From DASSLY01 sp035689185 (GTDB lineage: Bacteria; Actinomycetota; Actinomycetes; Actinomycetales; Dermatophilaceae), in contig DASSLY010000003.1 of the NCBI GenBank assembly GCA_035689185.1, positions 1 through 14,264 on the forward strand: 14,264 nucleotides of DNA, written 5' to 3'. Made by a program: the position numbers and the translations under genes. This document shows positions 1-9,941 of this stretch, one piece after another. Each line of letters opens with the position of its first letter. Position 1 is the stretch's first letter. Below the pieces are notes generated by a model. The model was not told where the DNA came from, searched no databases, and saw nothing but the letters and a program-made list of their open reading frames with translations.

Positions 1-375
1 GACCGCCGGCTGCATGGCCGGCATGGCCCACGCGGTCCAGGCGCCGGATCCCTGGCCGACCACGACGGCGTCGACCTCGCCCAGTGCCCGGACCATGCTG
101 GCGGCGTCGCTGGCCAGGGTGAACGTGTCGTACCCCTGCGGCGGCTTGTCCGAGGCGCCGTACCCGCGCATATCCACCGCCGCCGCCCGGTAACCCGCCT
201 CGGCGAGCGCGACCAGCTGATGCCGCCACGCCCACCAGAACTGCGGGAACCCGTGCAGCAGCAAGACCAGTGGCCCCGAGCCCATCTCGGCCAGGTGGAA
301 GCGGGCGCCGTTGGCGGAGACGAACCGATGCTCCCAGGGCCCGTCCACCAGCACGGACGACGCGTCCGTCGGCAT
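1..375 (-). CDS. Alpha/beta hydrolase, epoxide-hydrolase-like, C-terminus cut by window edge
   Basis: The first 125 residues of an alpha/beta-hydrolase-fold protein are visible and the frame stays open to the left edge. The oxyanion-hole motif HGFP (41-44) is followed by QFWWAWRHQ, and DMRGYGASDKPP (68-79) is the usual strand-4 signature of epoxide hydrolases and haloalkane dehalogenases. The nucleophile elbow should be at 107-111 but reads GQGSG: the slot that normally holds Asp or Ser is Gly109, with Ser110 one residue later. I checked the codons on the DNA. The enzyme may be inactive or use a shifted nucleophile; the acid and histidine residues lie outside the window. The ATG at 375 is the only good start because an in-frame stop, that of the upstream gene, lies at 403-405. 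The 27-nt gap to the holin-like gene indicates co-transcription. From memory, M. tuberculosis has ephE (Rv3670) in this position. The fold is secure; the substrate is unknown. Confidence 0.85.
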   Translation of the reverse strand, partial: MPTDASSVLVDGPWEHRFVSANGARFHLAEMGSGPLVLLLHGFPQFWWAWRHQLVALAEAGYRAAAVDMRGYGASDKPPQGYDTFTLASDAASMVRALGEVDAVVVGQGSGAWTAWAMPAMQPAV

Positions 376-402
376 GGCTACGGGTCCGCTGAGGTGTGGG
401 GC

Positions 403-807
403 TCAGCTGCCCGGTTTGATGGCCTGCAGGGTCTGCTGCGCCTCGGCGATGGCGCGCTCCGGCTTGCCCTTCACCGCGGACACCTTGCCCTTGCCGACCA
501 GGGCCAGCACGGCGGCGCCGATGAGCAGCACCACGGCCACGATGAGGAAGGCCAGCCACGGCCACACGCCTGCGGCCACCAGCCCGTAGGCGGCGGCGAT
601 GAGCAGCAGGATCAAGGCCAGGAAGCCCAGCACCCCGGCTCCGGCGAACATGCCCGCCCCGACGCCGGCATTCTTGGCGTCCTGCTGGATCTCGGCCTTG
701 GCCAGCTGGATCTCGCTGCGCATGATGGCCGACAGGTCGGCGGTGGCGTCGGCCACCAGCTGCCCGAGCGTGCGCTCTGTGCTCTGGTCCTGCATCGGAG
801 TTGCCAT
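403..807 (-). CDS. Phage holin family-type small membrane protein (actinobacterial holin-X-like)
   Basis: A 134-residue protein. An amphipathic, charged N-terminal helix (about 10-46, with LGQLVADATADLSAIMRSE and QLAKAEIQQDAK) is followed by two hydrophobic segments (about 49-76 and 83-104) and a short basic tail. This is the layout of the family annotated as 'phage holin family / actinobacterial holin-X'. Despite the name, these are chromosomal membrane proteins of unknown function; no endolysin or phage gene is near. It lies between the antiporter (84-nt gap) and the hydrolase (27-nt gap) on the same strand. The start is ATG at 807; the ribosome binding site is poor (AAGGG well upstream), and Met5 is an alternative start with no better site. 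From memory, M. tuberculosis Rv3669 is the positional counterpart. Family assignment is fairly sure; function is not known. Confidence 0.85.
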   Translation of the reverse strand: MATPMQDQSTERTLGQLVADATADLSAIMRSEIQLAKAEIQQDAKNAGVGAGMFAGAGVLGFLALILLLIAAAYGLVAAGVWPWLAFLIVAVVLLIGAAVLALVGKGKVSAVKGKPERAIAEAQQTLQAIKPGS

Positions 808-852
808 CTGGGCCCGCCCACCCTTCGCCTTGGAGCTGACACCGCTGGTACG

Positions 853-880
853 ACCCTACCGAAACCAGCACCCCTGTCCC
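853..880 (-). promoter_or_regulatory. Possible promoter for the holin-like/hydrolase pair
   Basis: On the minus strand GGGACA (880-875) is followed after 16 nt by TAGGGT (858-853), matching the actinobacterial TANNNT minus-10 pattern. It would give a leader of about 40 nt before the ATG at 807. The minus-35 is only a 4/6 match to TTGACA, so this is a weak candidate. The genes may also be read from the antiporter promoter. Confidence 0.3.
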
Positions 881-891
881 GGCCAGGTCGG

Positions 892-2358
892 TCAGCGCGG
901 TCGTTCGAAGATGGCTCGCAGCACGTGCTCCCGGTCCGGGTCACCGAGCACCAGGACCTGGTCCCCGGCGCGGAGCTGGCTGTCCGGCCGCACCGTCAGC
1001 AGCTTCTGGTCGCGGACCACCAGGCTGATCCAGGCGTCCTCGGGCAGCTGCGACAGCTGCTGGATGGTGGCGCGGTCGGCCGGCGAGTCCGCGACCACGG
1101 TGAACCGGTGGGCGCCGCTGGGCTCGTCGCGCAGGCGGACGCCCAGCGCCCAGGGTTCGAGCTCCACGGTGCGCGTTGGGATGCGCAGCAGCCGGGTGGC
1201 GGCCGGCACCAGGCTGCCCTGGACCACCACGGAGAAGACGACGACCACGATGACGATCCCGTACAGCCGCTGCGCGTCCGGCAGGCGCGCCAGCAGGATG
1301 AAGCTGCCCAGCAGGATCGGGACGGCGCCCTTGAGCCCGGCGAACAGCACGAACGCGGTCTCGTTCCGGGAGAGCCGGGCCCCGGCCAGGCACAGGCCGA
1401 CGCAGCAGGGCCGGATCACCACGGCCAGGGCCAGGCCGAGCAGCAGGCCAGGCACCCACACGTCGGCTCGGGAGAGCACCTGCAGGTCCACGGTCAGCCC
1501 CAGCACCACGAACGCGACGATCTCGCCGAGGCTGGCGACGGTGGAGTGGAACCGCTCGACCTCCCGCTTGTATGGCGCGCGGCCGTCACCCAGCACGATG
1601 CCGGCGACGAACACGGCGAGGAACCCCGAGCCGTGAGCCAGCGTCGCCGCGCCGAACAGGATGAATGCGCAGGCCAGCGACCGCAGCGGGTACAGCCCTT
1701 CGCTGGGCAGCGGGACCCGGCGGCTGAACCCCAGCAACAGCCGGCCGCCGAGCACACCGACGGCGGCGCCCACCGCCATCTGCAGGGCGAACTCCAGGCC
1801 GACCCGAGCGGCCGCGCCCCCGCTGAGCTCGCCGGCCCCGATGAGCGCGGCCATCAAGGCAATGCCGACCGGGTCGTTGGCGCCGGACTCGCCTTCGAGG
1901 ATGGTGCCGCTGCGGCCGAAGATCTGATGCTGGCCCAGCACCGAGAACACCACCGCCGGGTCCGTCGGGGCGACCGCGGTGGCCACCAGGATCGACAGGT
2001 ACCAGCTCAGGCCGAAGGCGAGGTGGGTCAGAACGGCGGCGGCCGCGACCGTGAGGAACGTCCCCAGCACACCAACGGCGGCGATCGGGGCCGCTGCGCG
2101 CCGGAACCGGGCCCAGCCGATGTGCATGCCGCCGTCGAACAGGATGCACACCAGCGCGATCGTGACCAGCCGCTCGACGGTCTGCTCGCGCGGCGGCTGC
2201 AACCCCGGGAGCACCTGCACGGTCACCGCGGCGGCGATGAGCATCAACGCGGGCGCCGGCACCCTCACCCGGGCCGTCAACCGGTTGGACAGCACGGCGG
2301 TCAGCCCGACGGCGGCGAACAGCAGCACCAGCAGGGCGAACGGCTGGGTGTCGTGCAC
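892..2358 (-). CDS. Cation/proton antiporter (CPA1, NhaP2-like) with C-terminal RCK_C domain
   Basis: A 488-residue membrane exchanger. Residues 5-395 are strongly hydrophobic, with about 12-13 transmembrane segments of the Na_H_Exchanger family. Ion-site motifs are present: ATAVAPTDPAVVFSVLG (126-142) and ILEGESGANDP (153-163), whose Asn161-Asp162 pair is typical of the electroneutral CPA1/NhaP group. Residues about 415-485 form a soluble TrkA-C/RCK_C-type module (ISLVVRDQKLLTVRPDSQLRAGDQVLVLG), which suggests ligand-gated K+/H+ exchange as in NhaP2 (CvrA) proteins. I chose GTG at 2358 because GGAGG lies 9 nt upstream and the protein then starts at the first membrane helix; a longer reading to 2418 adds 20 charged residues unlike the family. 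It heads a unit with the holin-like and hydrolase genes. Whether K+ or Na+ is exchanged cannot be read from sequence. Confidence 0.92.
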   Translation of the reverse strand: MHDTQPFALLVLLFAAVGLTAVLSNRLTARVRVPAPALMLIAAAVTVQVLPGLQPPREQTVERLVTIALVCILFDGGMHIGWARFRRAAAPIAAVGVLGTFLTVAAAAVLTHLAFGLSWYLSILVATAVAPTDPAVVFSVLGQHQIFGRSGTILEGESGANDPVGIALMAALIGAGELSGGAAARVGLEFALQMAVGAAVGVLGGRLLLGFSRRVPLPSEGLYPLRSLACAFILFGAATLAHGSGFLAVFVAGIVLGDGRAPYKREVERFHSTVASLGEIVAFVVLGLTVDLQVLSRADVWVPGLLLGLALAVVIRPCCVGLCLAGARLSRNETAFVLFAGLKGAVPILLGSFILLARLPDAQRLYGIVIVVVVFSVVVQGSLVPAATRLLRIPTRTVELEPWALGVRLRDEPSGAHRFTVVADSPADRATIQQLSQLPEDAWISLVVRDQKLLTVRPDSQLRAGDQVLVLGDPDREHVLRAIFERPR

Positions 2359-2426
2359 GAGGGGCAACCTCCGAGCTGGAATGCGGCGATCTGCTGCCGA
2401 CCAGACTTCCCGGCGCACCCGCGGGC

Positions 2427-2432
2427 AGCCTA
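2427..2432 (-). promoter_or_regulatory. Possible minus-10 element for the antiporter
   Basis: TAGGCT on the minus strand fits TANNNT. It would give a leader of about 60 nt before the GTG at 2358. GTGACT, a near match to TTGACT, lies 22 nt upstream, which is too far for a standard promoter, so the call is weak. The 152-nt gap is shared with the divergent pirin gene. Confidence 0.25.
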
Positions 2433-2497
2433 CCCAGCGGCCGGGCTTTCAGGCAGTCACGGCGCCGCCGGCATTCCCGGCTCGGGGTCGGCGGACG

Positions 2498-2503
2498 TAG
2501 GTT
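2498..2503 (+). promoter_or_regulatory. Minus-10-like TAGGTT placed for leaderless pirin transcription
   Basis: TAGGTT ends 7 nt before the GTG at 2511, the spacing seen for leaderless transcripts in actinobacteria, where transcription starts at or next to the start codon. No spaced ribosome binding site precedes this GTG; the AGG lies directly against it. No clear minus-35 hexamer is seen. Confidence 0.4.
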
Positions 2504-2510
2504 GGCGAGG

Positions 2511-3500
2511 GTGAGCAACATCGTCGCGGACCCGTATGCCGCGTGCACCGACGACCCGGGCGACACCGGCCGCGAGGCCGTCGCCTACGACGCGATCCTG
2601 GCCCACATCAGCCCGCGCAACGAGGTGCGGCGGCTGCTGCCGCACAAGGTGCGCCGGATGGTGGGGGCTTGGTGCTTCGTCGACGTGTACGGTCCGGAGC
2701 AGGTCACGAGCGGGCCGGGGATGAGTGTCCCGCCGCACCCGCACATGGGACTGCAGACCGTCTCCTGGCTGGTGCAGGGCCGGGTGGTCCACCGCGACAG
2801 CCTGGGCACCACCGCGCAGGTTGTGCCCGGCCGGGCCGCGCTGATGACCGCCGGCCGGGGGATCGCGCACTCGGAGAACTCGCCCCCCGCCGGCGAGCGC
2901 CCGTCCCGGCTGCAGGGGGTCCAGCTGTGGGTGGCACTGCCCTCCTGGGCGCGGGATCGGGAGCCGGCGTTCCAGCTGTCGGCGCCGGCCCCGGTGGTCC
3001 AGCTCGACGCGCTGCAGGCGACGGTGTTCATGGGGTCCCTGGCCCGCGTGGCTGCTCCGGCGCAGGCGGTCACGCCGCTGCTCGGCGCGGAGCTGACGCC
3101 CGCGGCCGTGCCGCCGTCCGGGAAGGCGAGGGCGGGGACGCTGCCCGTCGACCCGGCATACGAGCATCTGCTGGTCCCGCTGGACGGCGAGGCGCGCGTG
3201 GCGGGCGTCCGGGTAGCGACCGGCCAGGCGGTCTACCTCGGAACGCACCGCACCTCGCTGGAGGTGGAGCTGTCCGCCGGCGGGCGGGCCCTGCTGCTCG
3301 GCGGCGAGCCGTTCACCGAGGAGCTGGTGATGTGGTGGAACTTCGTCGGGCGCAGTCACGAGGAGATCGTCGCCGCACGGCAGGCCTGGAACGCCGGCTC
3401 GGCCCGGTTCGGCGAGGTGGCGCACTACCCGGGACCGGAACGGCTCGTCGCGCCCGAGCTGCCGAACGTTCGCCTGCGACCGCGCGGTCGGGTGTCCTAG
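2511..3500 (+). CDS. Pirin family protein
   Basis: A 329-residue bicupin. The N-terminal pirin domain has VPPHPHMGLQTVSWLVQG (73-90) and GRGIAHSENSP (115-125). The four residues expected to bind Fe are all present: His76, His78, His120 and Glu122, spaced as in human pirin. The C-terminal cupin ends with PFTEELVMWWNFVGRSHEEI (267-286), diagnostic of the pirin C-terminal domain. Bacterial pirins bind iron; some have quercetinase activity and others bind metabolic enzymes, so the role here is open. I prefer GTG at 2511 because TAGGTT sits 7 nt upstream, which implies a leaderless message; TTG at 2502 is in frame, adds three residues and would lie inside that element. It stands alone, diverging from the antiporter and followed by a repeat-rich spacer. 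Confidence 0.93.
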   Translation: MSNIVADPYAACTDDPGDTGREAVAYDAILAHISPRNEVRRLLPHKVRRMVGAWCFVDVYGPEQVTSGPGMSVPPHPHMGLQTVSWLVQGRVVHRDSLGTTAQVVPGRAALMTAGRGIAHSENSPPAGERPSRLQGVQLWVALPSWARDREPAFQLSAPAPVVQLDALQATVFMGSLARVAAPAQAVTPLLGAELTPAAVPPSGKARAGTLPVDPAYEHLLVPLDGEARVAGVRVATGQAVYLGTHRTSLEVELSAGGRALLLGGEPFTEELVMWWNFVGRSHEEIVAARQAWNAGSARFGEVAHYPGPERLVAPELPNVRLRPRGRVS

Positions 3501-3509
3501 CCGCCGACC

Positions 3510-3644
3510 TGCGTGCGGCGGGACGCCGGCCGCGTACGCGCATGCCGGCCCGTATGCGGCATACGCCCGCCGCGTACCCGCATGCCGGGCTGCGTGCGGC
3601 ATACGCCCGCCGCGTACCCGCATGCCGGGCTGCGTGCGGCATAC
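3510..3644. repeat. 40-bp tandem repeat with GTATGC/GCATAC palindromic core
   Basis: Copies lie at 3510-3550 (degenerate, 41 nt), 3551-3590, 3591-3630 and a partial one at 3631-3644. Shifted by 40, positions 3555-3604 and 3595-3644 are identical over 50 nt. Each unit carries GCGGCATAC or GTATGCGG; in the second copy these form a small palindrome, CGTATG-CGG-CATACG, at 3551-3565. The array begins 9 nt after the pirin stop codon. It shares the GTATGC/GCATAC core with the perfect hairpins at 11373-11406 and 12056-12091, so it is probably an expanded or decayed member of the same terminator-like family. There are no unique spacers, so it is not a CRISPR array. Confidence 0.9.
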
Positions 3645-3767
3645 CGCGGGATGGTGCGGACACGTCCCCACCCTCGACCGCGCTGGCCGCTGCGGACGGA
3701 CACCCCCGCTGTCGTCACGCGCGCACGGAGCCGGAATTGTCCGGTCGCTGACGCTCCTTGGCGGGGG

Positions 3768-3773
3768 TAAGTT
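3768..3773 (+). promoter_or_regulatory. Candidate minus-10 element for the secreted Asp-box protein
   Basis: TAAGTT fits TANNNT and would give a leader of about 25-30 nt that still contains the ribosome binding site. CTGACG (3748-3753) resembles TTGACG but is only 14 nt away, so the minus-35 is uncertain. Confidence 0.35.
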
Positions 3774-3806
3774 GCTGGTGCCCGTCTCAGGTCAAAGAGG
3801 TGCAAC

Positions 3807-5288
3807 ATGAACGTGACTGGACGTATTGGACGCAGTGTGGGGACGGTCGCGGCGGCTGCGGCCTTGGCGGTGTTGAACATCCCCGGCGCCCAGGCGGCGG
3901 TGCCGCTGACGAGGATCATCCAGGACCCGTTTACGAACGGCACCAGCCAGCACCAGACCGTCGTCGAGCCCGACACCTTCGCCTTCGGCGCGACGGTGGT
4001 CGCGGCGGCGCAAAGCGGCCGGTTCCGCGACGGCGGGGCCTCCGACATCGGCTACGCAACCAGCACCGACAGTGGCGCGACCTGGACCCAGGGGACCCTG
4101 CCCGGCATCACCGTCGCGGGTGGAGGGGGCACGTTCGAGCGGGTCAGCGACCCCAGCGTGGCCTACGACGCCGCGCACGGGGTCTGGCTCATCTCCTCGA
4201 TTCCGATCACGAACGCGGTCACCGTCCCGAACGTGTACGTCAGCCGCTCCACCGACGGCGGCCTGACCTTCGGCAACCCGGTCACGGTGGCGTCGGGGAG
4301 CACCAGTTTCGACAAGAACTGGACCGTCTGCGACAACACCCCGACCAGCCCGTTCTACGGCCACTGCTACACCCAGTTCGACGACAACGCCGACGGCGAC
4401 CGCCTCAAGGTCTCCACGTCCGCCGACGGCGGACTGACCTGGGGCCCGGCGCGCAACACCGGCAACAACGCCTTCGGGCTGGGCGGTCAACCCGTCGTGC
4501 AGCCGAACGGCACGGTGATCATCCCCGCGGCGAACGCCAACGAGACGGCGATCATCGCCTGGCGCTCGACCGACGGAGGGGCGAGCTGGAGCTCGACCGT
4601 GACCATCGCTGCCGTGACCGATCACCGGCCGGCGGCCAACCTTCGCTCCGGGCCGCTCCCGTCGGCGGAGATCGACGGGGCCGGCAGGGTGTATGTCGCG
4701 TGGCAGGACTGCCGCTTCCGGCGGGGCTGCAAGTCCAACGACATCGTCTACTCCACCTCCACCGACGGGTTGAGCTGGTCGGCGGTGCGCCGCGTGCCGA
4801 TCGATGCCACCACCAGCTCGGTCGACCACTTCATCCCCGGCCTCGGAGTGGACCCGGCCACCTCGGGCGCGACCGCCCGGCTCGGGCTCACCTACTACTT
4901 CTACCGAAACACCAGCTGCGGGCGGCGGGCCTCCAACCCGTGCCGGTTGGAGGTCGGATACATCCAGTCCAACGACGGCGGCACCACCTGGAGCAACCAC
5001 ACCGACGTCGCCGGCCCCTTCGACGTGGCCCTCACGCCGGACACCACCCAGGGGCGGATGGTCGGCGACTACATCTCGACCTCCTGGGTGGGCGGCAGGG
5101 CCTACGGGGCGTTCGCGGTCGCCCAGGCGCCGAGCGGCGGGTTCGCCTTCGACCAGGCCATCTATGTTCCGGTCGGCGGTCTGACAGCGGCAGCGGGCGG
5201 GTTCGTCAACACGGCCAGCGGCGAGCACCCGGTCGCCGCGGCCGCATCCGACCACGCCTCGCCGAGGTCGGCCGTTCGCAGCCGGTAA
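3807..5288 (+). CDS. Secreted Asp-box (BNR/sialidase-fold) beta-propeller protein
   Basis: A 493-residue exported protein. Residues 1-30 form a signal peptide (RIGRS, then an Ala/Val-rich core, then AQA before Ala31). Six Asp-boxes are visible: STDSGATW (86), STDGGLTF (148), SADGGLTW (205), STDGGASW (254), STDGLSW (318) and SNDGGTTW (388). These mark successive blades of a sialidase-type six-bladed propeller. Six cysteines occur as three close pairs (175/187, 302/308, 371/379), as expected for disulphide-closed loops in an extracellular protein. I do not see the FRIP motif of true sialidases, so activity on sialic acid is unproven; a binding or glycan-hydrolase role is possible. ATG at 3807 has AGAGGTG about 6 nt upstream. 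The gene is monocistronic and ends at a strong stem-loop facing acsA. The last 25 residues are low-complexity. Confidence 0.9.
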   Translation: MNVTGRIGRSVGTVAAAAALAVLNIPGAQAAVPLTRIIQDPFTNGTSQHQTVVEPDTFAFGATVVAAAQSGRFRDGGASDIGYATSTDSGATWTQGTLPGITVAGGGGTFERVSDPSVAYDAAHGVWLISSIPITNAVTVPNVYVSRSTDGGLTFGNPVTVASGSTSFDKNWTVCDNTPTSPFYGHCYTQFDDNADGDRLKVSTSADGGLTWGPARNTGNNAFGLGGQPVVQPNGTVIIPAANANETAIIAWRSTDGGASWSSTVTIAAVTDHRPAANLRSGPLPSAEIDGAGRVYVAWQDCRFRRGCKSNDIVYSTSTDGLSWSAVRRVPIDATTSSVDHFIPGLGVDPATSGATARLGLTYYFYRNTSCGRRASNPCRLEVGYIQSNDGGTTWSNHTDVAGPFDVALTPDTTQGRMVGDYISTSWVGGRAYGAFAVAQAPSGGFAFDQAIYVPVGGLTAAAGGFVNTASGEHPVAAAASDHASPRSAVRSR

Positions 5289-5318
5289 CCAGCACCGGCG
5301 ACGGCACCACCAACCCCG

Positions 5319-5387
5319 ACCGAACGCCTCGGGAAGCCCGTTCGGCGTCCTCATGGCGCCCCGAACGGGCCTTTGGGGGCGTTCGGT
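5319..5387. terminator. Nested stem-loop between convergent genes, probable bidirectional terminator
   Basis: The outer stem pairs ACCGAACGCC (5319-5328) with GGCGTTCGGT (5378-5387). The inner stem pairs GCCCGTTCGG (5336-5345) with CCGAACGGGC (5361-5370). All 20 base pairs are perfect and also form on the reverse strand. It begins 30 nt after the stop at 5288 and lies 65 nt beyond the acsA stop, so it can serve both convergent genes. CCTTT follows the inner stem on the plus strand, but there is no real T-tract, as is common in actinobacteria. Confidence 0.75.
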
Positions 5388-5420
5388 GCGGGCGCGTGGG
5401 CGCGGCGGGGCGTCCGGTGC

Positions 5421-5441
5421 GGGGAGGGCGGGCGCGGCGGG
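5421..5441 (+). other. G-quadruplex-type motif next to the acsA stop
   Basis: Four runs of at least three G occur within 21 nt on the plus strand, with loops A, C and CGCGGC. It lies 12 nt beyond the acsA stop, on the template strand for acsA. The surrounding 5388-5450 is strongly G-rich. Such motifs arise by chance in DNA of this composition. Confidence 0.4.
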
Positions 5442-5452
5442 AGGAGACGCGG

Positions 5453-7432
<1,980 letters not shown>

Positions 7433-7704
7433 GCTGGTCTCCGTTCGGGGGTCCGTCGCGCAGGTGATGCGCAGGAACGGCACTACTCAACCCGGTCCGC
7501 ACGCCGGGTTCAACCGCACCGCCTTCCGGGCCACCCAACGGTCAGCGGCCACCCTCGGGCAGGAGTGGCCAGTGCAGCCCACCGCGTGCGGCCGGTTCAC
7601 GGCGCGGCGCGAGCATTGCGCGCGGTGACGACGCCGGTTTGGCGGCGCTCGCGGGGGGTACCAGCCGGCTTTGCCCCGCAAGCGCCGCACCGCAGGGAGG
7701 CCCC
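7433..7704. promoter_or_regulatory. Divergent intergenic region of acsA and the SDR-ADH-HAD operon
   Basis: These 272 nt must contain the promoters for both divergent units. I find no hexamer pair with good spacing in either direction. One inverted repeat stands out: AACCCGG (7489-7495) and CCGGGTT (7504-7510), 57 nt upstream of the acsA start, with an 8-nt gap. It could be an operator or part of a leader hairpin. The ribosome binding sites at both ends are clear (GGAGA for acsA, GGGAGG at 7695-7700 for the dehydrogenase). No gene is visible inside. Confidence 0.5.
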
Positions 7705-8756
7705 GTGCCCGAGTCGTCCGGCAGGTCGACCCGGTCGCCCCGCCCGCTGGCCGCGCTGGGGGCGCTGGGCGCGGCGGCCGCGGCGGTGGGGGCCGCGAGA
7801 GTGTTGCAGGACGCGCGGCTGCATGCGGTGAGCACCGAGCTGACCGGCGCGGTGGCCCTGGTTGCGGGCGGCTCCCGTGGGCTGGGCCTGGCGATCTGCG
7901 AGGAGCTGGCCGGGCGCGGGCTGCGGGTGGTCGCGTGCGCCAGGGACGCCGAGGAGCTGACCAGGGCGGCGGACCAGTTGCGCGCGCACGGGCACGAGCT
8001 GCATACCCGGGTCTGCGACGTGTCCGACCCGACCGGGGTCGCGGAACTGGTCGCCGACGTGGAGCGCCGCCTCGGCCCGGTCGAGGTGCTGGTCAGCGTC
8101 GCCGGGATCATCACCGTCGGACTGGTCGAGTCGCTGACGCTGCAGGACTTCGAGGCCAACATGGCGGTCACCTTCTGGGGTGGGTTTCACCTGTCCCAGG
8201 CCGTGCTGCCGGGCATGCGTGAGCGGGGTCGCGGGCACATCGCCACGATCGCCTCGATCGGCGGCCGGATCGCCCCGCCACACCTGCTGCCGTACGCCGC
8301 GGCCAAGTTCGCCTCGGTCGGCTACCACGAGGGGCTGCGCGCCGAGCTGACCGGCACCGGGGTGCAGGTCACCACCGTGTTCCCGGGATTGATGCGCACC
8401 GGCTCGCACGCCGCGGCGCAGTTCAGCGGCGACAAGTCGGCTGAGTACTCCTGGTTCGCGACGGCGGCCTCGCTGCCGGGCCTGGCGATGGATGCCCGCC
8501 GCGCCGCCGCCCGAATCGTGCGGGCCATCCTGCTCGGCCGGCCCGAGGTGCAGCTGCCTCTGTACACCCACCTGGCCACCCGGGTGCACGGGCTGGCGCC
8601 GGCCACCACGACACGGTTCCTCGGGCTGGTCAACGCGCTGCTGCCCGGCGCCGAGGGCGGACCGGGATGGCTGCGATACCGGCGGTCGGGATGGCTGCAG
8701 CGGCTGACCGCACCGGGCCAGCGCGCGGCGCGGCAGCTCAACCAGCGAGGAGCGGC

Positions 8757-8760
<4 letters not shown>
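7705..8760 (+). CDS. Short-chain dehydrogenase/reductase with N-terminal membrane anchor
   Basis: A 351-residue classical SDR. The Rossmann nucleotide loop GGSRGLG is at 55-61 (first residue Gly instead of Thr), the active-site Ser at 184 (IASIGG), and Tyr197-Lys201 in YAAAK. The usual NNAG motif is altered to SVAG (131-134). Arg58 and Arg80 favour NADP(H), which is an inference. Residues 12-34 form an Ala/Leu-rich hydrophobic helix ahead of the fold, so the enzyme is probably tethered to the membrane. The C-terminal extension after about 285 is basic and carries a hydrophobic stretch (300-315). GTG at 7705 follows GGGAGG by 4 nt and is preferred to earlier in-frame starts. Its stop overlaps the ATG of the zinc dehydrogenase (ATGA), so it is the first gene of a translationally coupled trio. 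The substrate is unknown; ketone, sterol and lipid substrates are all possible. Confidence 0.9.

Positions 8761-9937
<1,177 letters not shown>

Positions 9938-9941
<4 letters not shown>

Larger units (their letters stand above)
3501..3806. other. Repeat-containing intergenic region between pirin and the secreted protein gene
   Basis: This 306-nt stretch holds no credible gene. It starts with a 40-bp tandem repeat (3510-3644) and continues with a unique stretch to the leader of the next gene. The open frames across it, on both strands, are artefacts of the repeat: they give Ala/Arg/Gly-rich strings, and the 40-bp unit is not a multiple of three, so each copy is read in a different phase. The last 40 nt contain a candidate minus-10 (3768-3773) and the ribosome binding site for the gene at 3807. 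Confidence 0.7.

Noticed and set aside
403..807. Evidence of a prophage from the 'holin' family name
   Set aside because: No lysin, capsid or integrase gene is nearby. This family is chromosomal in actinobacteria and the order matches a conserved neighbourhood.
220..2514. A 764-codon plus-strand open frame opposite the antiporter unit
   Set aside because: It reads Gly/His/Gln/Arg-rich strings with no domain, and lies antisense to three well-supported genes. Such frames are common in very GC-rich DNA.
3510..3644. Possible CRISPR array
   Set aside because: The copies abut directly with no unique spacers, and no cas gene is present.
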